A DNA stretch of 64,000 nt, from positions 6,226,012-6,290,011 of the forward strand of contig CM059623.1 of the NCBI GenBank assembly GCA_030435675.1, read 5' to 3'. How positions within the stretch are numbered: the stretch's first letter is position 1; every line of letters starts with the position of its first letter. This document shows positions 23,782 to 33,523 of this stretch, one piece after another. The notes below the pieces were generated by a model. It searched no databases. It was given only the letters and a program-made list of their open reading frames with translations, and was not told the origin of the DNA. This DNA is from Steinernema hermaphroditum (lineage: Eukaryota > Nematoda > Chromadorea > Rhabditida > Steinernematidae). The position numbers and the translations under genes are program-made.

Positions 23782-24791
23782 GGACAATAGATCCCCGGGA
23801 CAATAGATCCCTGGGACAATAGATCCCCGGGACAATAGACCCCCGGGAAGAACAGATCCTCCGCCTGTCTATTAGGCTTATCCTACAGTGAAGTGCAAAA
23901 CCGTCACTCTCAGATTTTGTATTTTTTTCAGACGGATTACTCAGCTGAAGAGGCTGTTATACCCGACAGTGAAGGCAACCAGGATCTGTCACTGGAACGC
24001 CTTCACCTGTTGAATGTGGTAGAAGCGAGCGAAATAATGGTTTCATGAAAAAAAGAGCACACTTTTCTCATGAACACAGATAGATATTTGAAATGGAGTT
24101 TTAGACCACGGTGTCCCCGGAAAAAAAAACAAACAGACAGCTGCGGGCGAGCGAGCGAAGCGAAGCGAGCCCCGTATTCATTTTTTTTGCCATTTTTGCT
24201 TCTTTTGCGGCTTAGGCTCCGGCTTAGGCTCCGGCTTAGGCTCCGGCTTAGGCTCCGGCTTAGGCTCCGGCTTAGGCTCCGGCTTAGGCTCCGGCTTAGG
24301 CTCCGGCTTAGGCTCCGGCTTAGGCTCCGGCTTAGGCTCCGGCTTAGGCTCCGGCTTAGGCTCCGGCTTAGGCTCCGGCTTAGGCTCCGGCTTAGGCTCC
24401 GGCTTAGGCTCCGGCTTAGGCTCCGGCTTAGGCTCCGGCTTAGGCTCCGGCTTAGGCTCCGGCTTAGGCTCCGGCTTAGGCTCCGGCTTAGGCTCCGGCT
24501 TAGGCTCCGGCTTAGGCTCCGGCTTAGGCTCCGGCTTAGGCTCCGGCTTAGGCTCCGGCTTAGGACTACTTCCAACTAAAACCATCATTAGATCGGTCAC
24601 ACAAACAGAAAATAAAAAAAAGTGTGCTCTTATTTTGTTCATATCGTTGTTAACCAATTAATTATTTTTCAAATGCCTGACTTTTTTTTAAGTGGAAAAC
24701 ACACACAAAAGTAACCCTGCTGAAAAGCGGAAACGCACGATCTTTATTCTGTTTTATCCTGGGATCTATTGACCCGGGGATCTATTGTCCC
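23782..24791. mobile_element. 1-kb repeat unit bounded by inverted near-palindromic 16-mers
   Basis: The left edge has four tandem copies of GGGACAATAGATCCCC (23782-23845; the last is diverged). The right edge has two copies in inverse orientation (24761-24775 and 24776-24791). Each 16-mer is itself GGGA...TCCC. A second, inner inverted repeat AAAAGAGCACACTTTT lies at about 24051-24066 and about 24618-24632. The 29-copy satellite sits between these. Nested symmetry suggests a non-autonomous element or a segment captured by one. No transposase is visible and no target duplication could be defined. Confidence 0.5.
24209..24564. repeat. Perfect 12-mer satellite, telomere-hexamer derivative
   Basis: 29 complete identical copies of GGCTTAGGCTCC (24209-24556) plus eight bases. 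Rephased, the unit is TTAGGC followed by TCCGGC: the nematode telomere hexamer next to a two-base variant. On the minus strand a 159-codon frame (24657 to 24178) reads through it as Glu-Pro-Lys-Pro repeats between a hydrophobic N-terminus ([20 protein letters not shown]) and a basic end ([11 protein letters not shown]). The opposite strand reads Leu-Arg and another frame Ser-Arg/Leu. An expressed Pro-rich protein cannot be excluded, but the perfect array explains all these frames without coding. Confidence 0.9.
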
Positions 24792-25122
24792 ACAATCCAT
24801 GCATTCTAATAGTAAAACGGCAAAGGGTTTGTTATTTCGCACCATGTTGGCAATCTTTCATCACTTGAGAACAAGTTTCTATATGAGTGTGAAGCTCTCG
24901 ATGGACAAATTTGTAAGGGAATGGAGAACTCATGTTCATTGTGTTATGGTTTGTAAGTAGGCAGCTTCTTGTGTTATTACAAGCATGTGAGATGCTTTTT
25001 TAGTGCATTTAGTGTTTAGAAGCACAAAGAAGATAGCTAGCCAAGCAGGGATGAACAATGGATCTGAGTATTGCCTAAGGTAGCATACGAAGTACAGTCG
25101 GCTCCAACCTCAGTTTCCCTAA
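24792..25122. other. A/T-rich spacer between two repeat elements
   Basis: No gene seen; ends with the TAA target site of the next element. Confidence 0.35.
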
Positions 25123-25495
25123 AGGCTTGGTCATACTCCGCGGGTACCCCGCGCGCGCGGGGCAAATCCATTGTAAATTGTGCCCCGCGGGGTACCCCGC
25201 GCGCACGGGGCAAAAAAAATGCCCCGCGGGTGGTCATACTTTGCCCCGCGGAACATCGGCACCACCCGCCGCGATCTTTGCCCCGCGGGGTTTTCTTTGC
25301 CCCATGGTTTTCCACAGGGTTTTTCGATGATCCGCGGGGCAAAATCGAGGTCTTGCACGGATTTTTGCCGTTTTGATCAGGTCTGCGCACGAAATGCTGT
25401 GCTTTCATGAAATTTGAGACTGTGTGTAGAGTTTTGAGCAGTTTTGGATGCATTTACTAGTAGTTGGTACGAGTACTGTGCTTCGCGTGGACTCA

Positions 25496-26006
25496 CAAGG
25501 GACCTGTCTAATATGTCCGCCGAGTTAGGAGCTCAAATTTGGCATAGTAATAGGAGTTCACAAGACTAATACAGAGCCAAAGGCTTTTCGCCTGTCGTTA
25601 ACCTAGTTAAAAGCATGACTAAAAATTTGGAAAATTCACTCATTAAGGGTAATACAAGGATTAATTAAGGATAATTTTGCTCTTTTTGGCGTTTTTCGGG
25701 GTTAGAAAAGAAAAGGAATTAGAAATAAAAGAAAGAGAATCGTAAAGATTCCAACCGGATTCGAACCCCCATTGAGAAAACAGTGGTCCTGCAACGTGAC
25801 CACTGCGCTATTCGAGCAATAGCAAGCAGCGACATTCGATCTTGTATTATCCTTAATGAGTGAATTTTCCCAATTTTTAATGCTTTTAACTAGGTTAAAG
25901 TCAACGACAGGCGAAAAGCCTTTGGCTCTGTATTAGTCTTGTGGAGTCCTATTACTATGCCAAATTTGAGCTCCTAACTCGGCGGACATATTAGACAGGT
26001 CCCTTG
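25496..26006. mobile_element. Fold-back element A (511 bp) with tRNA-like core
   Basis: Arms of about 165 bp (25496-25665 and 25838-26006) are inverted copies, from CAAGGGACCTGTCTAATATG at the left to its complement ending GGTCCCTTG. TCA flanks both ends (25493-25495, 26007-26009), a likely 3-bp target duplication. It is inserted inside the 25123-27337 element. The terminus CAAGGGA is shared with two larger fold-back elements at 30.4-34.7 kb. Confidence 0.75.
25757..25822 (-). pseudogene. tRNA-like sequence in the loop of fold-back element A
   Basis: On the minus strand an A box TAGCGCAGTGGTCA is followed, 43 bases from its first base, by the B box GGTTCGAATCC. This is the spacing of tRNA positions 8 and 52. 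The anticodon stem does not pair and the acceptor stem is poor, so it is not a functional tRNA; it could be a Pol III promoter. Confidence 0.5.
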
Positions 26007-27337
26007 TCAGTTGTCTTTTCAATAGTTTTCGACTGTTTTTCGTGCGTTTTTTGTTCCGAACGCGTCAGCATTGAGGACTGCGCGGCCGATTCAGAGTGAG
26101 AAGACTGTTCTGGTCGGATTGAAGTCGACGGTAAGCTAGAAAAAGCCACAGTTTATGACTTATTTGCGTTACTTTCAGGTCTGTGCAGGATAATAATAAG
26201 ATGCAACGGCCAGTTCATCAAGAAGCGCTTTTCGAAGAAGTTCTGTTTGCGCTACAATGAAACTGCACAGCAATTCTTTGTCTAGTGTAAAGAATACGTG
26301 TCTCTGGAGCATATTGCGCGAGGAAGCCTGGAACACTCGCACAATCTCTTTCATAATAATTTGACGGAATATTTTCGTCACCACTGCATGTTCTGTCTGG
26401 GAAGTGCGATTATTCTGTTCCAAACTCTTCCTCGCACCATGTGATCCAGAGAAACGCATTCCTTGCGCTAGTATGCACAGAGGAAAGTCTTGCGTAGTTT
26501 CATCTAGATTCTAGCGCAAAAGGAGCTTCAGTTGGCAGCGATTCTTGATGAACTCGACGGTCATCGTGCTTTTGTTCCGTATAGATCTGAAACGAATGCG
26601 AATAAGTCATAAGTGAACAGTTTTTCCAGCATACCGTTAACTGCATCTGATCATGGCGGCCTTATCATTCCAAATCGATCGCGCTGTCCTCAATGGTGAC
26701 TCTTTCGAACACAAACGCGCGAAAAACCATCAAAGCTATTGAAATAGGCCACAACAGCCATGTAACACACAGTGGTTGCTCAGAGGAACCGGTTCTATGC
26801 CCACTACGAAGCTCTTCGCAGTCTAGGGAATAGTTTGAAACACATTCCGATTGTTCGAAACATGTCAAATCCCAAATAGGCCAGATCAGTACGGTCATCT
26901 TGCTGTGCTCGACCGAACACTGCTAGATTTGGGTAGGAACAGAATAAACATTCCTCATAGGTTGCATCTCATTCGCTCAAACCAACGTATGTGCAAATAC
27001 AGGTGGTTGTGGCCCCGTAGACAAGTCAAAATGTACTCATCCCGCAATTCCGAACAAGCGCGAATAAATAAACAACACGAAGCGCCTGAGGCGTCAAGAC
27101 GATGAACGGTACAAGGTTGTTCCATGACACGAAGCACCTGAGGCGCCAAGCAAATCCTACGGTGGCAAGTTGCCCCGCACGCGCGGGGCAAATGGGTGGT
27201 CATACTCCGCCGGGAAGTATGACCACTATTTTGCCCCGCGCGTGCGGAATACCCCGCGCGTACGGGGCAAATCGATGCCCCGTGGGTTTGACGCCATTTT
27301 TGCCCCGCGCGCGCGGGGGAAAAGTATGACCAAGCCT

Positions 27338-27706
27338 TAAGAGAAAAAGGCACTCAAAATTCAAAACTGACAAGCGCCAAAGAGAAGACGAGCTGAAAAA
27401 CGCGGAGTCGGATCGATCTGTCGAATTTTCGCGTCCCAACAAGAAATTGCGAGCAGTACTGTAGCCGCAGTGAAGATTCAACGTTGTTGTGCAATGGTGT
27501 TGAATTCACACGATCGGTTTTTTTTCGCAGAAAGTTGAATGATAATTTTTGATCGATCGGAGTTGCATGAAGTTATGCGGAAAATTGGCGATACTTTGCG
27601 GTAGAGCCGCTGACTTTCGCGTTTTCCGGGCTGGGTCGCCGGTGCTATGGTGGCTTTTATTTATGTTGCTCCGCTTTCAGGTAATGAACATCTCATAGAT
27701 CTTGGG
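27338..27706. other. Promoter region of the PAT1-like gene
   Basis: No gene. A TTTCAG acceptor lies at 27675-27680, then an out-of-frame ATG at 27684 opens a four-codon upstream frame that stops before the PAT1 start. Confidence 0.4.
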
Positions 27707-29807
27707 ATGAGTATGTTCGTTGGGCGTCAAACTAGGAACATGGATCCTCCGGATGGGAGCACGAGCGATTTTGAGTTCGAAGACATGCCTGAAGAAGATC
27801 TCGTCTTCGCGAACGATGACATCGATGCCGTCAACGAGGAGACGTTCGGAGGGGAAGTGTCCGGTGTTCCGGACGATCTGGAGAAGTTTGCCATGCAGGT
27901 TTGTTCGCAGTGTCCTCGGACATCTTACTATCAGCGAATACTTTAGACCGCCTCCCTGCAACTGGACGATGTGGCGGCACCAGATCCGTTGAGTCTGCCC
28001 ATGCCCGCGTTTTCCATGTTTGGTGACGTCGGCGCGCCGAAGGACAACGAGTTCGAAAGCCAGGTACTTAATTGCCTTTCCTTCACTGTAGGAGTTTTAT
28101 CTTTAGAGTTTCAACAAGAACATCTGGGAATTCAACCCGAGCAACGATAAGAACTTCGTGGGGGACTTGTGGGGCAGCATTTTCGACACTCCTGCGATAC
28201 AAAATACTCCATCCACTAGCACGAATGCACCCTCGTTTGCAAATGTAGCGCGTGGCGCCTCTCCGGGTCCGATCGGTAGTAAGCCTGCTCAAAAGAAACC
28301 TCAAAACGGAAGCTGCCCAACCGTCTCACCGATTCGTGAATCTCAGTTCGATAATGGCAAAGCGGTTAGAGCTTTCCCGCCCAAGGCTCCCGTCACTTCT
28401 GTCCCCCCACCTCCTGGTTTTCCTGCGAGCAGTGGCGTGCATAGCCTTGCCGATTTGGAGAAGCGCATAATCACCGACACCACCATGATAAATCGGGGAA
28501 CCCCTCCACCCAACTTCAATCCTCAATGTCCCCCTCCAATTCCATCGGAACTCGCTCAAAAAATGATGACAGGTTTGTGCTCCTTAGACGGTGTTCGCGG
28601 ATATCCTGGATGTTTAGCTCAAGCTGCTATGAACAGACCGCCGCTCGTGCCCAGTGCTTTCGGCAACATGCCCCCTGGCCGAGTTCCTTGGATTGCCGGC
28701 GTCCCCTTGATGCCTCCGCCTGGAATGCGTGTGCCTCCGCCTGGAATGCGTGTGCCTCCGCCTGGAATGCGTGTGCCTCCGCCAAGATACCCACCTTTCG
28801 GCGTACCTCCAAACGCGTTATTGCCGAAGAATTACTCCCAGCCTCCCCCCAACCACTCTAACAACAATCGCCATCACCAGTCTTTCAACCAACAAAGCCA
28901 AAACATCAACAACGACCAAATGTCGGTCGCTTCTGACCATTCACGCGGGTCTGTTCATCGCCACAAGAAACCCGGAATGCCCTCGGGTCGGACCATCTCC
29001 GACTTCGCCTTCGATCCCTACGCTGGCTTCATGTCGCGTAAGGAGCGAGAATGGTTGATACGGATACAGCTCATGCAGTGCAACGGTTCTGGTAACCCCG
29101 AAGAGGACGATTTTTACTACCACGTAAGTTTGCTGAGTCTTGTGGAGTCATAATGATCGGCAGGTCACGGACAAAACCTACCGTAATCCCGGTTGCTACA
29201 TCAGGCTATTCATTTCAGCAGCGTCCTAGTTTCAGCAATTTTAGTATTCTTTTTCGCTGTTTTCCTCGATTATCGCGCTGTTTGTGCCGGGTTTCAGAGA
29301 AAAGCGCACATCTAACAAGTTACATTAGCTTACAAAATTAGGCTGCGGGCGAACCCCGTATTCATATGTGTGCATGGGCTGACATCCAGGCTTTACTTAG
29401 GCACATATCTGTAGAATTTAACCGAGCTCGAAGGGCGAGCTCTGTAGCCTCGGAGGCTTCCATGATATCCTAGCACTTCTGAAGGCCTAAAAAAACAAGA
29501 CCTTTTTGTCCGGAATCTGTCGTTCGTTTCGAGTGTTTTGTGGACGTTCTACTGTGGTCATTTCAGCACTGGAAAATGAAGAATGGAGTCAAGTCCAACG
29601 AGAAGAAGAAGTTGGAAGGAGATTACTATTCGTTCGATGTCGACAAAGATCGTGCTCACGCCTACATACCTCCTAATTTTGAGAGAACGCTGGGCCGACC
29701 GACACATGTGACGGCTTCCCTACCGCGACAGGTTAGTTCACTTCATGGCTCCCTACAAGTAGTTTTTTCAGATCATTAATATCCACCAGCAACACGAGGA
29801 AGATTAA
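27707..29807 (+). CDS. PAT1-type mRNA decapping activator, lacking the C-terminal domain
   Basis: PAT1 proteins bridge deadenylated mRNA, DDX6 and the decapping complex in P-bodies. The protein starts MSMFVGRQTRNMDPPDG with an acidic N-terminus (FEFEDMPEEDLVFANDD), then NKNIWEFNPSNDKNFVGDLW and a long Pro-rich part containing three 21-nt repeats coding PPPGMRV (about 28714-28785). The family hallmark follows: FDPYAGFMSRKEREWLIRIQ ... EEDDFYYHHWKMKNGVKSNE, and after a 443-nt intron (29124-29566) AHAYIPPNFERTLGRPTHV. The last exon gives only IINIHQQHEED and a stop. Metazoan PAT1 continues for about 400 residues of helical PatC domain here, which is absent before the next gene at 30064. Either a truncated gene, or distal exons are elsewhere. 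Confidence 0.8.
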
Positions 29808-30063
29808 TCGGTTGCGATCTTCTTGTACAGTACACCCGCTTTTACGCTGAAGTGCCGTTGCATTTCCGTCTTCTGGCCGGCGAGATTTGTCCACTTGTTA
29901 AATATTTCGGTTTAATTTGTTATGTGTATATTATCCCTATCAAGATGAAAGAAAGAGTTAAACTCCTTCCTCGGCGTTTCTTTATCCGTTGACGTCGGCT
30001 GCCTCTTGGCTGTATCTTTCCGTTATACTGTGCTCTGTCCATGCGCCTCGTTTCAGTTTCACA

Positions 30064-30345
30064 ATGAGCGCCGCTGTTCGCAACTTCTGGCAGACCATCG
30101 TTAGCACCAAGCGCGCCTACTTGAACCCTCATGAGCACTTCGGTGGGTTTGTTACCTGTCGCCTCCTCATTCTTCACTGTTTAGGACGTGCCAACATCAC
30201 CCGTGCTGCCCTCGCCACCTACGTCGGAATCTACTTCATTTTCCAGTGGAACAAGGACCGCAAGGCCAAGGCTCTGCAGGCCGAGAAGGTCGCTGAGAAG
30301 AAGAACGTCGCCAACGACGCCCTCGCTCGAGCCGGTCTCTTGTAG
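30064..30345 (+). CDS. Small single-span protein, probably mitochondrial inner membrane
   Basis: The start follows TTTCAGTTTCACA and encodes MSAAVRNFWQTIVSTKRAYL then NPHEHF. A 43-nt intron (about 30142-30184) leads to GRANITRAALATYVGIYFIF, one hydrophobic segment, then QWNKDRKAKALQAEKVAEKK and ends ALARAGLL. About 80 aa. Size, one membrane span near the middle and a basic C-terminus resemble accessory subunits of ATP synthase or other respiratory complexes, but I cannot name the family. Codon bias is strong (highly expressed type). AATAGATTCATTAAA follows the stop. Confidence 0.7.
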   Translation: MSAAVRNFWQTIVSTKRAYLNPHEHFGGFVTCRLLILHCLGRANITRAALATYVGIYFIFQWNKDRKAKALQAEKVAEKKNVANDALARAGLL

Positions 30346-30645
30346 ATTGCCGATGCGACTATGATGTTTGTAGATTGGTTCTTAGTCGAATAATAGATTC
30401 ATTAAACAATTCGGACTTGTATTGACACATTTATCCTACAAGGGAACCTCCCCAAGTGATAGTTGCAAATCGAAATAAAATGTGCTGTAACGGATAGATG
30501 AGATCTTAGGAAATCGAGCGCACACAAAACGCGCGGCCCATATGCAGACTGGCTACCATAAACAGGCCCCCGAAATACGGAAACTAACGGCAGTCGCGAC
30601 TAGTATGTTTTAAATTTCTATTATGTCAGGTGTCTGTGTGGTCGA

Positions 30646-30706
30646 GTGGCAGTGCTCTGAGGCGCTAGTCTACGGCCTCGGGTTCGAGCCCCACAGAGAA
30701 TCTTCA
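30646..30706 (+). pseudogene. tRNA-like sequence, left arm of element B
   Basis: A box TGGTCGAGTGGCAG and B box GGTTCGAGCC lie about 42 bases apart, tRNA spacing. TCTGTG before the A box can pair with CACAGA after the B box. The anticodon loop region (GAGGC...GCCTC) has an 11-base loop. A degenerate tRNA-derived gene; a diverged inverted copy is at about 33388-33446 in the other arm. Confidence 0.5.
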
Positions 30707-31581
30707 ATTTTTAGATTTGCTTTCTTTTCACCGACATTTTTTGGTTCATTCCATTTCACGTTCATTCCATTTTTTGGTTCATTCTAACTGTACATTATTA
30801 TGTTTCCTGGTGTTTACCATCACTGGTTCTTGCTTTGCATCAAATATAGCTTAAAAAATCCTTTGGCAAAAGAACTGGCAACTCAAATTTCACCTTTGTA
30901 GTGAAGCTGTTTTTCATTCTTTCGCGTTCCTCTCTGTTTTGCTAATCATCTCAGGACGTGAAATGGAATGAACCAAAAAATGTTGGTTGGGATGGGTCCC
31001 CAGATTCCCCAGAACGGCAACCAAGACACTATCCAGCTCGACCATACAAACAGTTGGAACTGTGCTCACAGCGCTGGCTATACTCATTTGTACGCAACTT
31101 TCAAAAGGTATTTACGAGGACAAGTGTTGTGAAGTCCTATGGATACGGTATCTGTCAGTTCGAGGCAAGAGGTCAGCTCTACCTCTGACTAATGACGCCG
31201 TACACACACCAAAGCTTTATGGCCCTCGCCCAATCAGGTGGCGGTGCAATTAGCGACGGTTTTAGCGCACACCGATAATCCATCACGGATATCGGGAGAT
31301 GTGCCAAAGCGGGCCGCCCAATTGCCTTACACCTGAGGCAGAATCCCAAGGTCAGAAACGCCCCTTTCCGAATCCTTACTTAAGCAATCTGCACGGCCAT
31401 TCGTGGCCGGCCCCGACTAGATGTAGTCGCGTCGGATCTTCTCATCTCCTGTGTCCCATCCTTCTCTCGAGCTCTCTGCGGTGAGCAAGTCCTCCCGCAC
31501 AACATCTCGTCCTGCGCTAATAAATCCCGTCGACTCAAAGACCAGTGTCCACTCGGATTCAACTCCTCAGTTCCACTCTTA

Positions 31582-32798
31582 CAAGGGAAGGCTCCCAAGT
31601 GCCAGACGCGGATCGGGTTGAGATATGGTGGGGGTTATAGAGCTTGGTGTGGGCAATCAAGCGCACACCGACTCGCGTGCCCTCCATCAAGGTTCACTAC
31701 CTAAACACCCTTTGAAAGTTAGGCCCATGTGAATATAGTCGACTTCGGCAACGTCGACGAGAACGGGCGTATGGCCGAACTGGATGATGCCTTGATTGCC
31801 AGTTTTGTGGTTCAGGTTCGACTTCGCTCGGTCCCATATTTTTTCTCTTCACTTCCTATACATATTTAAATTTGATTTCTTCATCGTGCTCAATCCTATC
31901 CCAACTCCAGTTATGAATGCTACCAATATTTTGATCCTCCTTGCAAGTGTACGGTGAAACATTTTACGCGGAGATTGAGGCGAGACTAGGGGCAAACAGT
32001 AGGCCTAGTTGAGTATGTAAACTGTGCAAAATATCAGCTGCCCATATGCGTTCTATACCCGTCAAAAGACGATCCGGTATTCTTTCCAAGCAACTAGAAA
32101 TCCGTTTCCCACCAGTGATTCCCAAGTGGTCTATTGTGTACTTAAGGTCTCTCTGATAGTCGGATAGCGATCTATTGGATCGTTGTCCTAGGTTGTCTGG
32201 ATGAACACTTTGCAACCACAACAAAATTGTAAGCTTAAGTATACACTTTGTCATTTGGGAATCACTGGTGAGAAACGAATGTGACGTCGATGAGAAAGAA
32301 TACCGGATCGTCTTTTGACGGGTATAAAACGCATATGGGCAGCTGATATTTTGCACAGTTTACATACTCAACTAGGTCTACTGTTTGCCCCTAGTCTCGC
32401 CTCAATCTCCGCGTAAAATGTTTCACCGTACACTTGCAAGGAGGATCAAAATATTGGTAGCATTCATAACTGGAGTTGGGATAGGATTGAGCACGATGAA
32501 GAAATCAAATTTAAATATGTAGGGGAAGTGAAGAGAAAAAATATGGGACCGAGCGAAGTCGAACCTGAACCACAAAAATGGCAATCAAGGCATTATCCAG
32601 TTCGGCCATACGCCCGTTCTCATCGACGTTGCCGAAGTCGACTATATTCACATGGGCCTAACTTTCAAAGGGTGTTTAGGTAGTGAACCTTGATGGAGGG
32701 CACGCGAGTCGGTGTGCGCTTGATTGCCCACACCAAGCTCTATCACCCTCACCATATCTCAACCCGATCCGCGTCTGGCACTTGGGAGCCTTCCCTTG
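31582..32798. mobile_element. Fold-back element C (1.2 kb) with about 500-bp arms
   Basis: CAAGGGAAGGCTCCCAAGTG at 31582 is inverted at 32779-32798. The arms (31582-32087 and about 32295-32798) are nearly identical along their length, with a loop of about 210 bp. TTA flanks both ends (31579-31581, 32799-32801), a 3-bp duplication. Nested in element B, and with the same terminal sequence, so it is the same family. High arm identity implies a recent insertion. Confidence 0.85.
31768..31835 (+). pseudogene. tRNA-like sequence in each arm of element C
   Basis: A box TGGCCGAACTGG and B box GGTTCGACTTC are 43 bases apart from first base to first base. The inverted copy is at about 32545-32612. No convincing cloverleaf; a Pol III promoter remnant is the simplest reading. 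Confidence 0.45.
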
Positions 32799-33387
32799 TT
32801 AGTCACACTCACAACCTTAGTATTTTCACTGTGTGTGTATGGTCTTTCATTTGTGTTCCCAGCGATCGGTCGGGTCGTCCACTCGCTCTCTCTGCGGCTG
32901 TCTGAGTTCACTCGGATGAGTTGAGTAAGCGGTCGTTCTCGGTCGTCGTTGTTGGCACAATGTCGTCGTTGTTGGCACCCCGTTCCAATCCATCCTGGCT
33001 GGCGTGGAACGTAAGCCGAATTATATCTCAACAAGAAGACCGTCAGCATCGCCCGACCCGTGATATACGGTTCTCCTTTGAGCATTATGAGATATCTTGC
33101 ATGACGAATGTCATTGATTCAAGAGTAAATGTATGTAAATGTAGTGTGTGTATTGGCCGGAACAGAATAGGCTCTGCCGCTATGATATCCATAAGGATAA
33201 ACAGAAAAGGAGGGATGCGAAAGAACGAAAAATAGCTTCACTACAAAGATGAAGGGTTAGCAGTTCCGATTCCTGCAAAGGGTTCCAAATTAAAGGCCAG
33301 CGTTGATAAACACCAGGATATGTGGAAATATATAGATCTGGTGAAAAGAAAAGAAGTAGAAAAAAGGAAAGCAATAGGGGGTCTAAC

Positions 33388-33446
33388 CCGACACCGTAGA
33401 CTGGCGGCTCAGAGCTCTACCCCTCGACCACACAGACACCTGACAT
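33388..33446 (-). pseudogene. tRNA-like sequence, right arm of element B
   Basis: Minus-strand copy of the left-arm tRNA-like sequence: TGGTCGAGGGGTAGAGCTCT as A box region, then GGGTTAGACCCC where the B box has lost its TTCG core. More decayed than the left-arm copy. Confidence 0.4.
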
Positions 33447-33523
33447 AAGAGAAATTTAAACGTACTAGTCGCGACTGTCGTTATTTTCCGCATTTCAGGG
33501 ATCTGTTTATGGTAGCCAGTCTG

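Larger units (their letters stand above)
25123..27337. mobile_element. 2.2-kb DNA transposon-like element with 15-bp inverted ends and TAA duplication
   Basis: The left end AGGCTTGGTCATACT (25123-25137) is exactly inverted at the right end (27323-27337). Both are flanked by TAA (25120-25122 and 27338-27340). A 3-bp TWA duplication is typical of PIF/Harbinger elements. Subterminal zones (25138-25345 and 27165-27322) are built from GC-rich palindromes such as CCCCGCGCGCGCGGGGCAAA alternating with a GGTCATACT word. The interior is A/T-rich, holds only a short frame at 26175-26459 (minus) of unknown nature, and contains a second element (25496-26006). No transposase was recognised, so it is probably non-autonomous. 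Confidence 0.75.

Noticed and set aside
24003..24579. Leu-Arg and Ser-Leu-Arg repeat frames over the satellite
   Set aside because: They are translations of the 12-mer array in frames other than Glu-Pro-Lys-Pro; not evidence of genes.
25138..25345. Repeated GGTCATACT and GC-palindrome blocks considered as a CRISPR-like array
   Set aside because: Spacing is irregular, repeats occur in both orientations, and the genome is a nematode; they are subterminal repeats of a transposon.
26175..26459. 94-codon frame in the TAA-flanked element as a transposase
   Set aside because: No DDE-type motif or helix-turn-helix could be seen; too short for a Harbinger transposase.
30646..30706. Functional tRNA gene
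   Set aside because: A and B boxes are present but the anticodon loop is 11 bases and stems are imperfect, and it lies within a transposon arm; kept only as tRNA-like.
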